From: Sipunculus nudus
Taxonomy: Eukaryota > Annelida > Sipuncula > Golfingiida > Sipunculidae
Length of the DNA: 64,000 nucleotides
Assembly (NCBI GenBank): GCA_026874595.1
Contig: CM049318.1
Coordinates: 19,877,456 to 19,941,455, forward strand
Direction: 5' to 3'
Shown here: one piece after another, positions 12,035-24,530 of the stretch
Numbering within the stretch: position 1 is the first letter of the stretch
Layout of the letters: each line of letters begins with the position of its first letter
Position numbers and translations under genes: made by a program
Notes under the pieces: model-generated
Database searches by the model: none
The model's input: only the letters and a program-made list of their open reading frames with translations
What the model was told of the DNA's origin: nothing

Positions 12035-13247
12035 CTATGTTGCTGTAAATAAAATAAACTTTACTAGTTAAATAAAGGCGTGGTTTCCTTTATATAACAT
12101 GGTAACGGATTTTGTTTTTAGGAAGTAGCCTGAGGGTTGAGGTATTTGCTTTCTAGGTTCAAGGTAGTTCTCGGTAGTAGCATTAATGTAAATATTGATT
12201 ATTTAAATAAACCTCAGATATTAACACCACTGTTGGTTTTGGCTGCCGGGTTATTGCGAACTGGTTCTCATTAAATTATTACTTTGATTAGCAAAATCAG
12301 CAGCCGATTATATTAACAATGTTTGCTATAAACTGTTTTTTTCTTGTCAGTTCTTGCAGCTATTTGTTATACTGGCTACATTCAAATCCAAGAGGAGATT
12401 TCTTTTTGACTGCTAGTTTTCAATTTTAAAACTGCATACTGCGTACAAGAGTAGAATGTTCCGAAACAGTAAAGTCTAATACTCATACAGAAGTATCTAA
12501 TGCGGGAGCAGCAAATGCCATTTTGGGATTGAAACCAAAATAGACCTAGATAAAATTTGAACGTGTGAAGTGACGGTGCAAGAATATGTATAGAATGACT
12601 AACATGATGTATTCTAAAAATGACAACACCCGTATCTAATATGTGGCGAATTTTCTTTTAGCTCAATAATAATATCATCTGGGCCGAAAGTAAATGGTGA
12701 GAATCCATTCAAAACCGTGTTTATATTTATAAAACACTTTTAACCGTTGACAAGAAGACACTGTAATATATGGCAAACATGTTTCTCTGCAAATCTCTGC
12801 CAGAAATATTTAAAACTAAAATTCAATAGTATAATGTATTGTTTGTAGTAGATAATGCTTACTTTAAACACTGAATAACATAGCGGTGCTCTGAAAATGT
12901 CGCTATAGAGAGAGTATACATAATTCTCACTTGAACTGTGTCTTCATGTGTCGCCACGTACTCTTATCCTGATAGGGAGTCAACGTTGGTAACCTCTCTC
13001 GGTGCATATGCACTGATTTGGCGAAGTTTTGACCGAATTAGGATAGCTGTTCAGAAGTCAAGCCTCGTTACTGCAAGACAACACCACGATATAGGTAGTT
13101 ATAGCAGGATTATAACCCTTAATATACCTATCATTGGTGGATTGACAACATAAACAAAAGGATTGACAACACAATGCATGTTTATGACCAAAATATAACA
13201 CACAGACACGATACAATCAATATGTAAAATCAGGCTAATTTTAAATT

Positions 13248-13349
13248 GCCTGAAATGTTCAGGCAATTAGAAAATGCCTGATTCATTCAGGCAATTTATA
13301 AAATGCCTGAAGATATCAGGCATTTTCCAAATTGACTGCAAATCAGTCA
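13248..13349. repeat. Four-hairpin array, locus 2
   Basis: This has the same layout as locus 1. The palindromes start at 13248, 13276, 13305 and 13333: GCCTGAAATGTTCAGGC, GCCTGATTCATTCAGGC, GCCTGAAGATATCAGGC and TGACTGCAAATCAGTCA. Stems are more regular than at locus 1. Confidence 0.7.
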
Positions 13350-14445
13350 GGTTATTTGACACGTTAACTGAAATGTTAAAGGAATGAAATACTATTGTTA
13401 TACAATTAGAAAGAGTTAAATAACATTTCATTTATTTCATATACCTTAGTCTCATAAAATTTTAATATAATTTACATCACATTATAGCATAATTAAATGT
13501 TTCATATAATCAAAAGCGTCCATTTGGCTTAAGTCTGGTTCTCGGGACATACGTATTTAATTATATGATATTTTAACATTATAATGTCTCCAGGGTGCAT
13601 TGTCCTTTTGCAATTTAGGACCCCTTTCCAAAGTTCCAATGTTAATTATTTTGGTGTCTCGAAATCTTGCAGGAATTATTTAATTTATGTTTTAATGCCT
13701 GGGTTTCACAATGTCATTAGAACGAGAATATCAAGCCATTTTACAAGTAATGAAACAAAGACAGTAGAGTCGGTAGATTATTTTGTAAGCCGAAGCCCTT
13801 GTTACTCACTTAAGCATATCTTAATCCTGTCATTGATATTAACATATGTAACTGTGATTATCCTTTACCGTGCTTCATGAAAAAATTATATATAAAATAT
13901 TACAAATTGTAATATTTAATTTAATCAAAAGCTTCCATATGACTTGAGCCTCGTTCCTAAATAAGCAAAGTCGTATGAGTTGTAAACTAGTATGCATATG
14001 TCATTATGTTATAAGTGTGTGCATATTTCAACTACATGTATATGATTCAGGTAACCCCTCATGAGTCTTTGTATTTTATTTGCTATGATGGGATTGCTAA
14101 GCATGGTGTACCCTTTAAAAAAAAACTCTGCACAGAATAAGACTCATAAGAGTATGACTCTGCTGGTTAGGGTTTGTGGGCGTCAGAATCTGCCACCCAC
14201 AATGCACCGGGGCTCCTAAATATACCAGCGCTGTAGGCATAATTACAGTGAAGACGGTAATGTAGGATTAGAAATGTTGTAAGGAAAAATTACATAAACA
14301 TGGGTATTTTTGTAGTAACCAATTTAGTTTTTAAAATTTGACAGTCGAGACAGGTAGTCTAGACAGTCCGAAACTGCTGAACAGGAAGAGGTTACTTCTG
14401 GCGCAAGGGTGCCCTCAGAAGGTCCAGTAGTGGCGGGAGAATGCG

Positions 14446-14460
14446 CCCCCCCCCCCCCCC
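14446..14460. repeat. C15 run at the B/C duplication junction
   Basis: An uninterrupted poly-C run lies just past the end of copy B homology and upstream of truncated copy C. Confidence 0.85.
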
Positions 14461-14579
14461 AAACACGGTGAAAACGAGATTGCGCCCCCGGTCATACCTT
14501 GGGTTGTATATTGCATTTCTGCCTTAACAACTATATTGACAGACCTAATTCTTCCGAAGTCTAAATTCAAAAGTCCCGG

Positions 14580-15310
14580 TTCAAAACCGCAAATGTTCCC
14601 GTTTAGAAACGGATAGAAAACAATGGGATGAAACATGATCATAAAATTGGTTATAAGGTTTTGTAAAATAATCTTCTAAATAAAAGACACCATGTATATT
14701 TAATTACACAATAAGGGAACATCGGTGGACGGAATGGACTTTAAACTCCTTGTGTCATTACTTTGATGTATGACGGCTACTAATGATAGCAAGGTAGGCT
14801 AAAGCATGATAAGTATACTCGACAATTAGGCCATACAAAAATTATTGTTCTATCGTAAGGGATTTCAAATTGCTTGTGGATCATTTTAATTTGTCAAATG
14901 AAGATTAGGGCTTTGGTAATGTTGCTAATTTGTGCTGTTGCACATATCCCCTGAAATAATTCTTTAAGATATGGGAATGGACTAAATTTTGTGTTGATCA
15001 TATACACCATTTTAAGAACTGGAGCAATTCTTTGTTTTATTTGGGCAAGCTGGCAAAATTCCAAATGGTGTTGCTCGACTGGTAAACAGAGAAAAAAACA
15101 TGCGGTCGTTCGCACCATATATTTGGTTCCAAGAGTCCGTAGATCATTGTTTTTGCGAGGCTTTACGGTAACAGGTGACGCAGCATTTTCCTAAACGTGT
15201 CCTATTTTCATTCTTTTAGTGTAGTTATGTGTGAATATATGCGTGTACATAGGTCTCTAGATACTATACATTGATATACTACATGGTGCAAGTAAATTAA
15301 ACTGTAGGTC
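14580..15310. repeat. Segmental duplication, truncated copy C
   Basis: This stretch matches the first part of the unit (compare 7880-8640). Shared landmarks are GGTGGAC...CTCCTTGTGTC, the TAGGCCATAC block and ATACTATACATTGATATACT near 15261. Homology stops near 15310, so the acyltransferase half is missing. It starts a little downstream of the C15 run that follows copy B. Confidence 0.7.
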
Positions 15311-15511
15311 ATAATACAAGCACTTCACTAGCCGTGAATACACGACGCAGTAGGCATCTACACTAGACTTGTATTTGACACTACTGGAGTTGTAACACAA
15401 GTCAGACGGGAATACAGACCGCAACGGCCGTCCAGCCAAAGCTGGGATTCCAACATTTGCCTACGAATGATCAATTAACACACACGAATACATGTCAACT
15501 TAACAACTGAA

Positions 15512-15527
<16 letters not shown>

Positions 15528-15563
<36 letters not shown>

Positions 15564-15565
15564 AA
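15528..15565. repeat. (GT)n/(AG)n microsatellite
   Basis: A short GT run is followed by AG repeats directly before the first copy of the dispersed direct repeat at 15575. Confidence 0.8.
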
Positions 15566-15574
15566 AAAAGAGAA

Positions 15575-15890
15575 GTCCATCCCTATGATAACAAGCAATT
15601 TCCTGTGTCGTGTTGGTTATCGTGAGGTAACCAGTACGAAACATGTTTGTATTCATGCGTTCAGCAATAAGTTAAGGTTTTCGTTTTTCGTACAGTATGA
15701 GTGTTGTTAGAAAGAACATAAACATATCTAATGATTAATCTGGTTGATTTTAAATAACAGCGTAAATGTAGGTAGGCTACCAGGCGTTGTCAAATATAGC
15801 GAAAATATTTACATTCTATAGCATCTCATTTCTAACAATGACCATGGAGCGACCATAAAAGTGGGGGGGGGGAGGCGCATTATGTCCATT
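15575..15890 (+). repeat. Dispersed direct repeat, copy 1
   Basis: It matches 18750-19070 in the same orientation. Shared blocks include CTATGATAACAAG, GGTTATCGTGAGGTAACCAG-like sequence, AGTGTTGTTAGAAAG, GGCTACCAGGCGTTGTCAAA and a terminal G run followed by CATTATGTCC-like sequence. It has no coding frame. Confidence 0.7.
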
Positions 15891-16022
15891 AAGCCTAATA
15901 ATATTCGGGTGGCCTACTGCCAGATAAAATAAAACAGTCAACGTCATGCCTAATCTATGAGAGCACCAGCGGTGTATAGGCATAAATATCGTGAGGACGA
16001 TAGAAACTGACTACATTTTCAG

Positions 16023-16150
16023 CCAATTTGTAAAATGACAGAAATTTTCTGTTATTTTGTAAATAACCTGAGTGAATCAGGCATTTTGTAAATTGACTAT
16101 AGATTTCAGGCAATATACATATTGACTGATTTTACACATTGACTAACACA
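16023..16150. repeat. Hairpin array, locus 3, inverted orientation
   Basis: This is a reverse-oriented relative of the two arrays above. It contains GACAGAAATTTTCTGTT at 16037, ACCTGAGTGAATCAGGC near 16065 and GACTATAGATTTCAGGC at 16095, and it ends in an ACACACAC/ATATAT run like the left end of the copy A element. The bases just before it (about 15965-16010) match the inner right part of that element, so this is a rearranged third copy. Confidence 0.55.
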
Positions 16151-16975
16151 CACACACATATATATGTATATAGCATATATAATATTAAATCCATAACATT
16201 ATTATTAAATCACTACGTTTAACATCTGTTCATACATCTGTTTATTTAGCCTGTCTGTTACCTATAGAAATAATTTAGGCTCAAGAATTCAATACACCGA
16301 TAGAGATATGCTAACGTTTCGCGGCATATATACCAACAAATTTGGTAATATAGATCGTATAAAATAAAATAATGGGATCTATATACAGCAGATTGCAGGA
16401 ACATTTATATCAATTAACGACAAGGAAGTAGAAATTATGTTATATTTTATTACAGGAACTGGGTCGATCGATATAACTGGAAGATAATTAAAGTCACATA
16501 AACATTTGCATTAATATGTGTATTGTTTGACATTGTCAGTTCGTTTTGGTTGCATACATAAGTTTCCGGGTCGCACATGGTACTCCGTGTGGTTCCAGGT
16601 TATTAAAAGATAATAGGGCAAAAAAACAATGTACATTTTGACTGACCGCGGAACTAAACTTTGGTTCATGAACACACACGCACAAGAAGCGAAACAACAC
16701 GGCTTTACAGAAATAATATAATTAATAACAATATCTATATGAATATAGCAAACGTAATACTCACATTATCAGAGCCAAATAAATACCATCCAATGCTCTA
16801 GAGTAGTACCTTATCACAAGCACAAAAGGTCCTAATCACAATCACAAATAAGGACACATTGCAGTCATATTACACACAAAAAACACAAAGTCCTCCGTTA
16901 CGGTTCCCACTCGCGCTGAATAAAATCACTGACACAGAAGCCAACGAAACAACACTGAACCCTTAAGTACGGCAC

Positions 16976-17291
16976 TAGGGCCCTGCGCGGGGCGGGTTTT
17001 GATCCGCAGCCCGCGGGTCCCCGCTGAGGATTCTGTGCGGGGCGGGCTACATCTGAGAAAGTGCGAGGCGGGGCGGGCCGAAATAAAGTCTGTGCGGGGC
17101 CGTAAACTTGAAACCTGCGAGACGGTCCGGGTGCCGGCTGAATGAAAATCTCGCGAAGCGGGTGCGGGCTAAAAGAATCATAGTACCTGCGGGCCGGGGT
17201 GGCTGAATTTTTTCTTTGAATGCGGGGCGGGCTGACACGGCTTGATGCGGGGCGGGTGCGGGTTCAATTTTGCATCTCGCGCAGGGGCCTA
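16976..17291. mobile_element. GC-rich nonautonomous hAT-like MITE
   Basis: A 316-bp GC-rich block in AT-rich surroundings. Its ends are imperfect inverted repeats: TAGGGCCCTGCGCGG at the left and, reverse-complemented, TAGGCCCCTGCGCGA at the right (13 of 15 match). It is flanked by TACGGCAC (16968-16975) and TACGGATC (17292-17299), 6 of 8 identical, which fits an old 8-bp target duplication as hAT elements make. The interior repeats GCGGGGCGGGC-type words and has no transposase. Confidence 0.6.
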
Positions 17292-17299
17292 TACGGATC

Positions 17300-18749
17300 C
17301 CGTGAATACCGCTCCTGTGAATAACACTCTGTACGCCGATTGTTTTGCTGACTTGGTCGGGCCTACAGTACATGCACAGTTGTATGGCTCCAATCTGCCA
17401 AACGTTAAGCAATCAGACTTCCGACACGCGTGGTCGGTCCCGTAAATCAGGTCTCTCACCTTCAGGACTTCGTGGTCCTGTTGCTAACATAAATTCTGAC
17501 ACAGCCCTTAGTTTTCAGGTCCTGACAGTGTGAGTTTTCAACGAGAAATCTCACTGACCTGTTGAGGGTCCAGTGCTTAGGGTCCGGCCCTCTCCTGAGC
17601 TATCTGAACACGTGGAAAATAGTCTCTTATTTTCCCGACAAACTGATAGCGGTTAATAGGCAACTTATATCCGTAACGAAAGTCTTTACCCAAGGTCTCT
17701 GTCGGCTGACTCTTTTCGACTGCCTTGCTTTCCCAGTAGACAACCCTGAAAAGAGACGTCCCGCTATCGTCCTCGTCACGACACGTACAACACGTACATC
17801 CTTTGTATACGCTAGTAGTTTTCAGCATAAATCCCCTATCCCTCCCCTTTTCGGGCATTATAAAGTGGCGCCCCTGGCCTAGCCAATCATCACCTAGCTT
17901 CCCGCCATTCCTAGACCAGGCGCACATTCGTGCCCATGACAAACAAAAGAAACTGAATCAAACCAGTTCCCGTTTAACCAGCTTGTCACCGCTCTCTGAT
18001 GATAACAATCCCTTTGACAAACTTTCTTTAGTTCACACTCTGTGTCAGTATGTCCACGTATGTCTGTTCGCCATTGCCAGATTGTGGGACCAGAGGTCCG
18101 GTGATGCGCATGCGTGACATCTCTAAAACAAAGAGAAGATGCATTAATGAAGAATCACCGATCGGAAAATAGAAAAACAATTATTTGTGAATTTGCGCAG
18201 TTCGCCACCAGTTGGTGTGTGCGCTATTTTTATTTTTGCGCCATTGATCGCACACTGTGCACGTTTCCGTTTTTTTATGTTTTTATCAAATCTTGCATGT
18301 GAATAGAAAATACATGAGCACGAAAATATGTAGCGTAATCTGTCATCTTTTATCTATCGAAAAAATAACTATTCTTTCAATGTGTCTTGGTTATATGCGG
18401 CATCAAATGGTGTTTGAAAAAACACAGTGTATTGTTTTCTTTGAAAATTATCAGCAAGTCTTTCAGAAGACCGTGGTAACTAAATCATAATCACACTTAA
18501 TTATACAAAGCGAAATCCGAAGTAGCCGCATGCTATATTTGCACTGAAATTGATAGAAAAAAGCCGATCATTAGAATTGGCGGCCAGGGTAACCTACGCT
18601 CATTACTCGGCGGTTTAACACTGCATTCGTTCCAGACCTCATTCGCTTTAACCGTTGCTTTCTGTAGCAAGTTTTTCGCGGTTTCTACACCAGGGTTGAC
18701 GCAGGGCCAAAAATGATAATCAGACAGATGTGAACTCAGAAACCGAAGT
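17300..18749. other. No recognised gene; moderately GC-rich
   Basis: The first 800 bases are less AT-rich than the surroundings and contain several overlapping open frames of about 100 codons on both strands. None has a recognisable motif. A decayed element or an unlinked promoter region are both possible. Confidence 0.4.
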
Positions 18750-19070
18750 GTAAGTCCATCTCTATGATAACAAGTTATTTCCTATGTCGTGTTTGTTATC
18801 GTGAGGTAACCAGTTTGAGACATGTTTGTATATTCATGCGGTCAGAAATAAATTAAGGTTTATTTGTCGTACATTGTAAGTGTTGTTAGAAAGTACATAA
18901 AGATATCTAATGATTAGTCTGGTTAATGTAAGTGACAGTGTGCCTATAGGCTACCAGGCGTTGTCAAATATGGTGAAAATATTTACATTCTTACAGCACG
19001 ATCCCCGTCACTGCTGACATAGACTATGGAGCGTCATTGAAAATTATGGGCGGGGGGGGGATTATGTCCC
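18750..19070 (+). repeat. Dispersed direct repeat, copy 2
   Basis: This is the partner of 15575-15890, about 3.2 kb away. Both copies end in a run of about 10 G followed by ATTATGTCC. The shared structure suggests one family of mobile or satellite-like elements; the ends are not defined. Confidence 0.7.
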
Positions 19071-19079
19071 CTCACACGG

Positions 19080-20860
19080 TATGGAAAAGTTTGAAGAAAT
19101 AAAACAATTTAATGCCTTTAAAGTAGTGTTTTGACCTTTTTCCCATATTAAATCATATGCTGCACAACACAAACAAAATTACCGATTAATGAATTTAAAG
19201 AATCCTGCGTGCAAACTTGATCCATTTATATCCTCATATATAGTCTTCTTCAGGTCACAGTGTTTTAATTTTATTCAAAATTTTAGGCGTTCCTGGGAAT
19301 GAAACAGATATACTTAGTGGCAATGAATGAACATTTTCACACTAAAATGATTTTTAAGATGTCATTTTCAAATTAGTATGAACATGAACAATTCATGGAA
19401 CGTTGACAAGAATTCAAAGATATAGTTACACGTTGTTTTATACTCTGATATTGTTATATTCCAAAGCAGACCCGTCTATAAGATGATATATTAAAATTTA
19501 ACATTAAGCATGTATTTCTCACCATTCTCACATATGTAGTCATTATATTTCAATCGTTTGCATTAAAAATGCACAATACTGACCTTCATCGCTACGTACC
19601 TTCGTTGTCATTCACGACAATTTCAGAAACAAAATACCAGAAACAAAATCCCATAAGAAAGGACTTTCCTCAACAATCTGCAAGTTCACTAATACAAATG
19701 CTGCGTAGCCTCTCGACCCCCCCCCCCCCCTTATACGAAAAAGCAAAGGACTCTCGATAGGCTTTATGATATGAGGGCAAATTAGCTAAACCTGATGGAC
19801 ATAGAAAGTACATTCATAATTTTAACCCAGATACTTATAGAGAAAAGAAAACTCATGAATACCTCCCCCAAAGAGGGGGTGGGGGTGGGGGGGGGGGAGG
19901 GTGATGTGGGCTTAATTATATCGAAACACGCGCTTGTTTGCTGAAACTGAGAGGTAAAGAAAGGATTTTGGTCCTCAATGTGTGATATGCAGTGTTATAA
20001 AATGTTTTTGAAAGTCTTTAAAACTGTTTATTTGTTGTTTCATCCTTGCTGGGCAGTATAGGTGTGGTAACCTGATTCCTCGGTCACCCAGATTCTTATC
20101 TTTGTTAACACTGTTTTCGTTCAGGAATCATGCTGTATTGCATTTACATACCTGCAGAGCTAGTTATTTAATGTTAAAATTCCATCATTGTGACAATAAA
20201 TGCTGTGCTGTGACACCAGGATTTGCATGAATAGAGTGCATGGGGGCTAGTCTATGGGCACACTGAAGACGTCGACGCCCCTTGCACTATTGCTTTTTCA
20301 CAGCATATTTATGTTTATAGGCACTACAGAGGATATACAGTAACATTAGCGACAGCCCAAACCCCAAACGTCGATTTTTGATGAAATGAAGACGATGGGT
20401 TAGGCCCGTAAGTTTATTTCAGAAGCCTGTGTGTCATGTTGGCATAGCTACAGTCACATGCCTAAATTTGGGCCTCCCGAGATCTCCTTGAGCCCATGAA
20501 CCATGACAGCATGGGTGACTTAAGATTCGTCATGTCGCATGAACCTGTATCTTGGAACGTGGCCAGTTTGGTGCAGGTAAGTGCACCCCGACTGAAGGAT
20601 TAAGTCCTGTTTATGATTCAGTGCAATGAGTCAATATCACTGGTCTCCACGCATTGGAACCAAGACCACCGTCGATGCATGTGAAGCGGACCACTGTCCT
20701 GAATAGGTATTATCAAGTGGCGATACTTGAACTTGGAAACTTGAATACACAAGAGTTGATAAGCCTGTGGAGTGATTGGTCGCGTATAGTGTTGTATAAC
20801 TGTCGTGTCAAGTAAATAATGAATTATGATAACATGCTGACTTGTTCAACTTCTCTTAGG
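19080..20860. other. No recognised gene
   Basis: It contains a C14 run at 19717-19730, a G-rich run near 19880-19900 and otherwise unique AT-rich sequence. G15 at 20863-20877 bounds it. Confidence 0.45.
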
Positions 20861-20994
20861 CTGGGGGGGGGGGGGGGACGACGCCATACAAATGTATTCC
20901 ATGCCCCTCACAAAAGGCTGTGGCAGCTCAGCAGGAGGAGGTTGAGACCCTTGCCCTCCCTGGATCCGCCACTGTTATGTCATCAACCTTCATA

Positions 20995-21188
20995 CAGGGG
21001 CAAGATCTTTGAGGTCAGAAGCGCATCAAATTTCCATTCACCGCAACCTTTTTTTAAGGATTTCAGGCAAAATTTTAACGGCCTGGACCCCCCTCCCCTC
21101 CCGGGCCCAGGCACCTTTATTTAGGGTTTTCGTTAGTCCTCCTAGGTTGGACCCCCCTCCCTTTTCCTTAATCCTGGATCCGCCCCTG
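20995..21188. mobile_element. MITE-like sequence with CAGGGGC ends
   Basis: It begins CAGGGGCAAGATCTT and ends ATCCTGGATCCGCCCCTG. The ends share the inverted CAGGGGC seen in many small hAT-type elements. No matching target duplication was found, so the left boundary is uncertain. A similar CTGGATCCGCCACTG end lies at about 20959-20974. Confidence 0.4.
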
Positions 21189-21189
21189 G

Positions 21190-21489
21190 AAGTAATTGAT
21201 GGGCCCCTGTAACTATTCATGCACACAGTCTGGTCATCACCCACGCAGGGTCAAGCTGTCTCTTTTCCTATTAGGGGTCCTTACAGATTATAATGGATTT
21301 AAGCGTGCCTGACCTGAGTGAACTGACCCAGTTGCATTGCCATTACTTTGAATATGATGCGACTCCAAATCCCTTGGCCTTCACCTTTTTTTGACAGAAT
21401 GCTACTGGATAAGCCCTACTCCTTTCATTTCAGTTGTACAGAAATTATTGTCCTTAATGATATATATATATTTATTTATTGTATTTATA

Positions 21490-21546
<57 letters not shown>

Positions 21547-24253
21547 ATTTAATTTATTATTGTCATTATTTTTTATTATTTAGATTAGTACGTTATCAGT
21601 ATCACACTGCCAACTGTCGAGTAAACAGGTACTTGTGGTCACTGCCGACACCGATACAGAAGTTTTTATACGTTTCTCCACACTAGTCTCAAAGTGATAA
21701 CATATTAAACCTTAATTTGTTTAGCTTTAATTCTAGAAATGATTTTCCCATGTACCGCGTGTACATAGGAGATTTTACATGTATACCCTGGGTTCCTACG
21801 CGACCTGTAACAACTGGAGAGACGTGTAATTAAAATTATATTGAATTATATGCCTTGAAAGTCCTTGAAACTAGTCCTTTGACTAGCCCCCCCCCCCGTG
21901 TCCTTTGCTGTGCATTCTGGGAGATTACATAAAAAATAATTAAAATTAATTTTTAAATACTTAGCAGGCATTTTTTCCTTATCACACTGGCAATCCTGTG
22001 GCCGAGATGAGCTGATGCAGCGAAACAGCTTGTGTTGCAGCGTGGTCTCTGTTACCCAGCATCGCCTCGAATTCTTGATGTTGTGTCACAAATATGTATC
22101 TTGGTCTAGCTTGGGGTTCCACAGCTGCAGGTCACCGAACCTTGCCCGAAAGTCAGTAGAATATTTCCACGAACTGCCCATCCTGTAATATATTACAAGA
22201 AATGCAACCATATTTGAAAGTGGTTATAACAGGTCTTGTTTCTATGTAACAACTCACATATCTTCTGTATCTTTTTATAAGTACTTCAAAATATTTTTTT
22301 GTATGGCTTACTCTATCATTATTCACAATCTAAGCCAAACAGGGAATTCTTGCCACAAAGTGTGTTTGTGTAATGAGTTAGTATATGCAATTAAATATGA
22401 CGATTCACAAATACGACTGAACGTATTTCTATAATATAAGCGAAAGTAAATATGTTTTGTATTAAGAGCTAACATTTTACTAAAAAACAACAGCTTGCCT
22501 ATTTCTAGAGTATTTTTTTTCAGTAAACTTTGAAACATTTTAAACAATAAGTACTTTGTCCTTTCTGTAATTTATGAATTGTCAATATTCTGTACACCAT
22601 GATTAATAAATATACCCCGGATATGCTAATAGTGCAATTTTATTCCAGAGCAGGGATGGATCAAGGATTTAGGAAAAAGAGGTGTCCAACCAAGGAGGGC
22701 TAATGATAAAGAATAAAAAAAAAACATCTCCGGTTCCGGTAAAAGGGGTACTGAAACTCTTAAAACAAATTTGCGGTGGTTAAAAAAGAGGGGAATCCAA
22801 ACCTACTGGACCCCCCTCTGGATCCGCTTCTGCAGTGTGGACTTAGGATTTACATTCGTAAAGCTATCGCAGAAAGTTTCCTCATGTTAAAATAACAAGT
22901 AAAAATAACAGGTGCAAATGTGTTTCCTATGACCACTTTAACTAAAGCAAAGTTTCGGAAATCAGGCCTGTCGGAGATGTATCACAAACGAGGAAAACGG
23001 AAAATAAAAAAAAATAACTTTCTCGTCAATGGTTTAGTACCCCGGGGATATGAAATTCAGCCCCACCCCCTCAAACCCTGAAAAACAGCTTAACAACTAT
23101 AAACTTCCCCTGACTACCGGCTTAAATAGAACTGCCGCTTGGTGTTTGAAGAGAAAGATCGTGATTGAAAGTTGCAGGTTACAGAAACTGTTACAGTTAA
23201 GTGAAAACATAGAACATTAAGAAATTTTAATTAATTTAAAGATTTTATTTGGGAAAAAAATATTAAATTAACCATAGAATTTGCATATATTTCTATACAG
23301 AATAATATCTAAATTATGGAATGTCACAATTGCAGGAAAAATAGTCTGAATTACTACATTTAATGTTTATTTCAATGTTCTATAATCAAAAACAACAAAG
23401 TCACAGCAATTTAATTCAACATCGGAATTACTGGATAATTAAATCACAGATTGCCATGGAAACCCTCAAAGTTAAATCACTGTTGTACATTTGCCAGCTG
23501 GGCATACAACATATTTGAATTCAGCACCTTTCAATGTATAGACTGTATAAGTCCATTTACTTTCCAAAGGAAGACATGTTTTATCTTTCGAATGATAAAT
23601 TAAACATTTCAATGCTTTTATCGGCGATTTGCCTGTCAGAGCCTCCATCTGGATCTGAATATAAATTCAATAGACAAAACAAGTTGACCCGAACGTGATG
23701 TTCAGTGCGCATGCGCGTCGGAAAGATAAACCAAATGCTGAAAATATCATATCGGTGTCAAGCCAGATTCTTTTGAGCCACTGTTAGTTACGCGACTTTC
23801 AGACGAAAGAGAATCGATCTATCTATTTTTCTGTCTGTCTGTCCCTCTCTGTCTCTCGCTCTGTCTCTCTCTCTCTCCCTGTCTGTCTGTCTGTCTCTCT
23901 CTCTCTTTCTGTCTGTCTGTCTGTCACTCTCTCTCTCTCTCTCTTCCCATGCTAAACAACGGGTTATTAACATGTACAGGATGTTTATGATCTATTCATT
24001 CTGTCACTATATTTTGACCCTTATCGTTTCGGTTTAGTATGAAAGCGAAAATTGAAAATAAGCCACGTTCTTCTGTGGAAAACGGATATTGAGCATCATG
24101 TCTATGTCTATGTGTGTTTTCAATTATGAGAGTATGCTAATTGAAAGACTGTTTGTGTTGAAAGTATTTGTTTGGCAAACTCAGGATTAAAACTGGTGGT
24201 AACTAAGTATATATGCATGCCATTATGATATACAACGCCATATTCGCATGCTG

Positions 24254-24313
<60 letters not shown>

Positions 24314-24530
24314 ATGAAATGGCCGACTGTATTGATCTAATCTGCTTTAAATCATTTATGAGGAAATAGGATTTTTTTGTTTTCTCGAGAAAAACAAACC
24401 CCGGTCTTTAAGAAGCAAGTTGTTTGCGTAAAGACCAGGTATCAAGTTTCGGTGCGCAGGTGTTAAAAAAGTGAGGAACAGTTCTTTATGTACTGAGAAA
24501 CTGTGATCACCGTTCTTCTCTCGAAATAGG
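21190..24530. other. No recognised gene; microsatellites
   Basis: Apart from the MITE-like sequence at 22651-22832, this holds (AT)n at about 21491-21543 and 24257-24309, a CT/GTCT-rich tract at about 23815-23945 and a short C run near 21887. I see no splice-linked coding segments. Confidence 0.45.
22651..22832. mobile_element. MITE-like sequence with GGATC ends
   Basis: It begins CAGGGATGGATCAAGGATTT and ends CTCTGGATCCGCTTCTG. The two ends are imperfect inverted repeats (CAG....GGATC). There is no convincing target duplication. The interior is AT-rich and noncoding. Confidence 0.4.

Larger units (their letters stand above)
7826..14425. repeat. Segmental duplication, copy B
   Basis: This is the complete second unit of the tandem duplication, from the TGCCTATATAACT landmark to the end of homology with copy A just before a C15 run at 14446-14460. 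It carries acyltransferase paralog B. It differs from A by an extra segment at about 9611-10430. It also has a second partial copy of the hairpin-bearing element at about 13080-14420, which in A lies elsewhere. The open frame at 8104-8400 within it is broken in the other two copies, so I do not call it a gene. Confidence 0.8.

Noticed and set aside
17047-17412. 121-codon minus-strand frame
   Set aside because: It runs across the end of the GC-rich MITE; its length reflects GC-rich repeats poor in stops.
20819-21244. Pro-rich frames on both strands
   Set aside because: They span a G15 run and MITE-like ends, and have no coding features.
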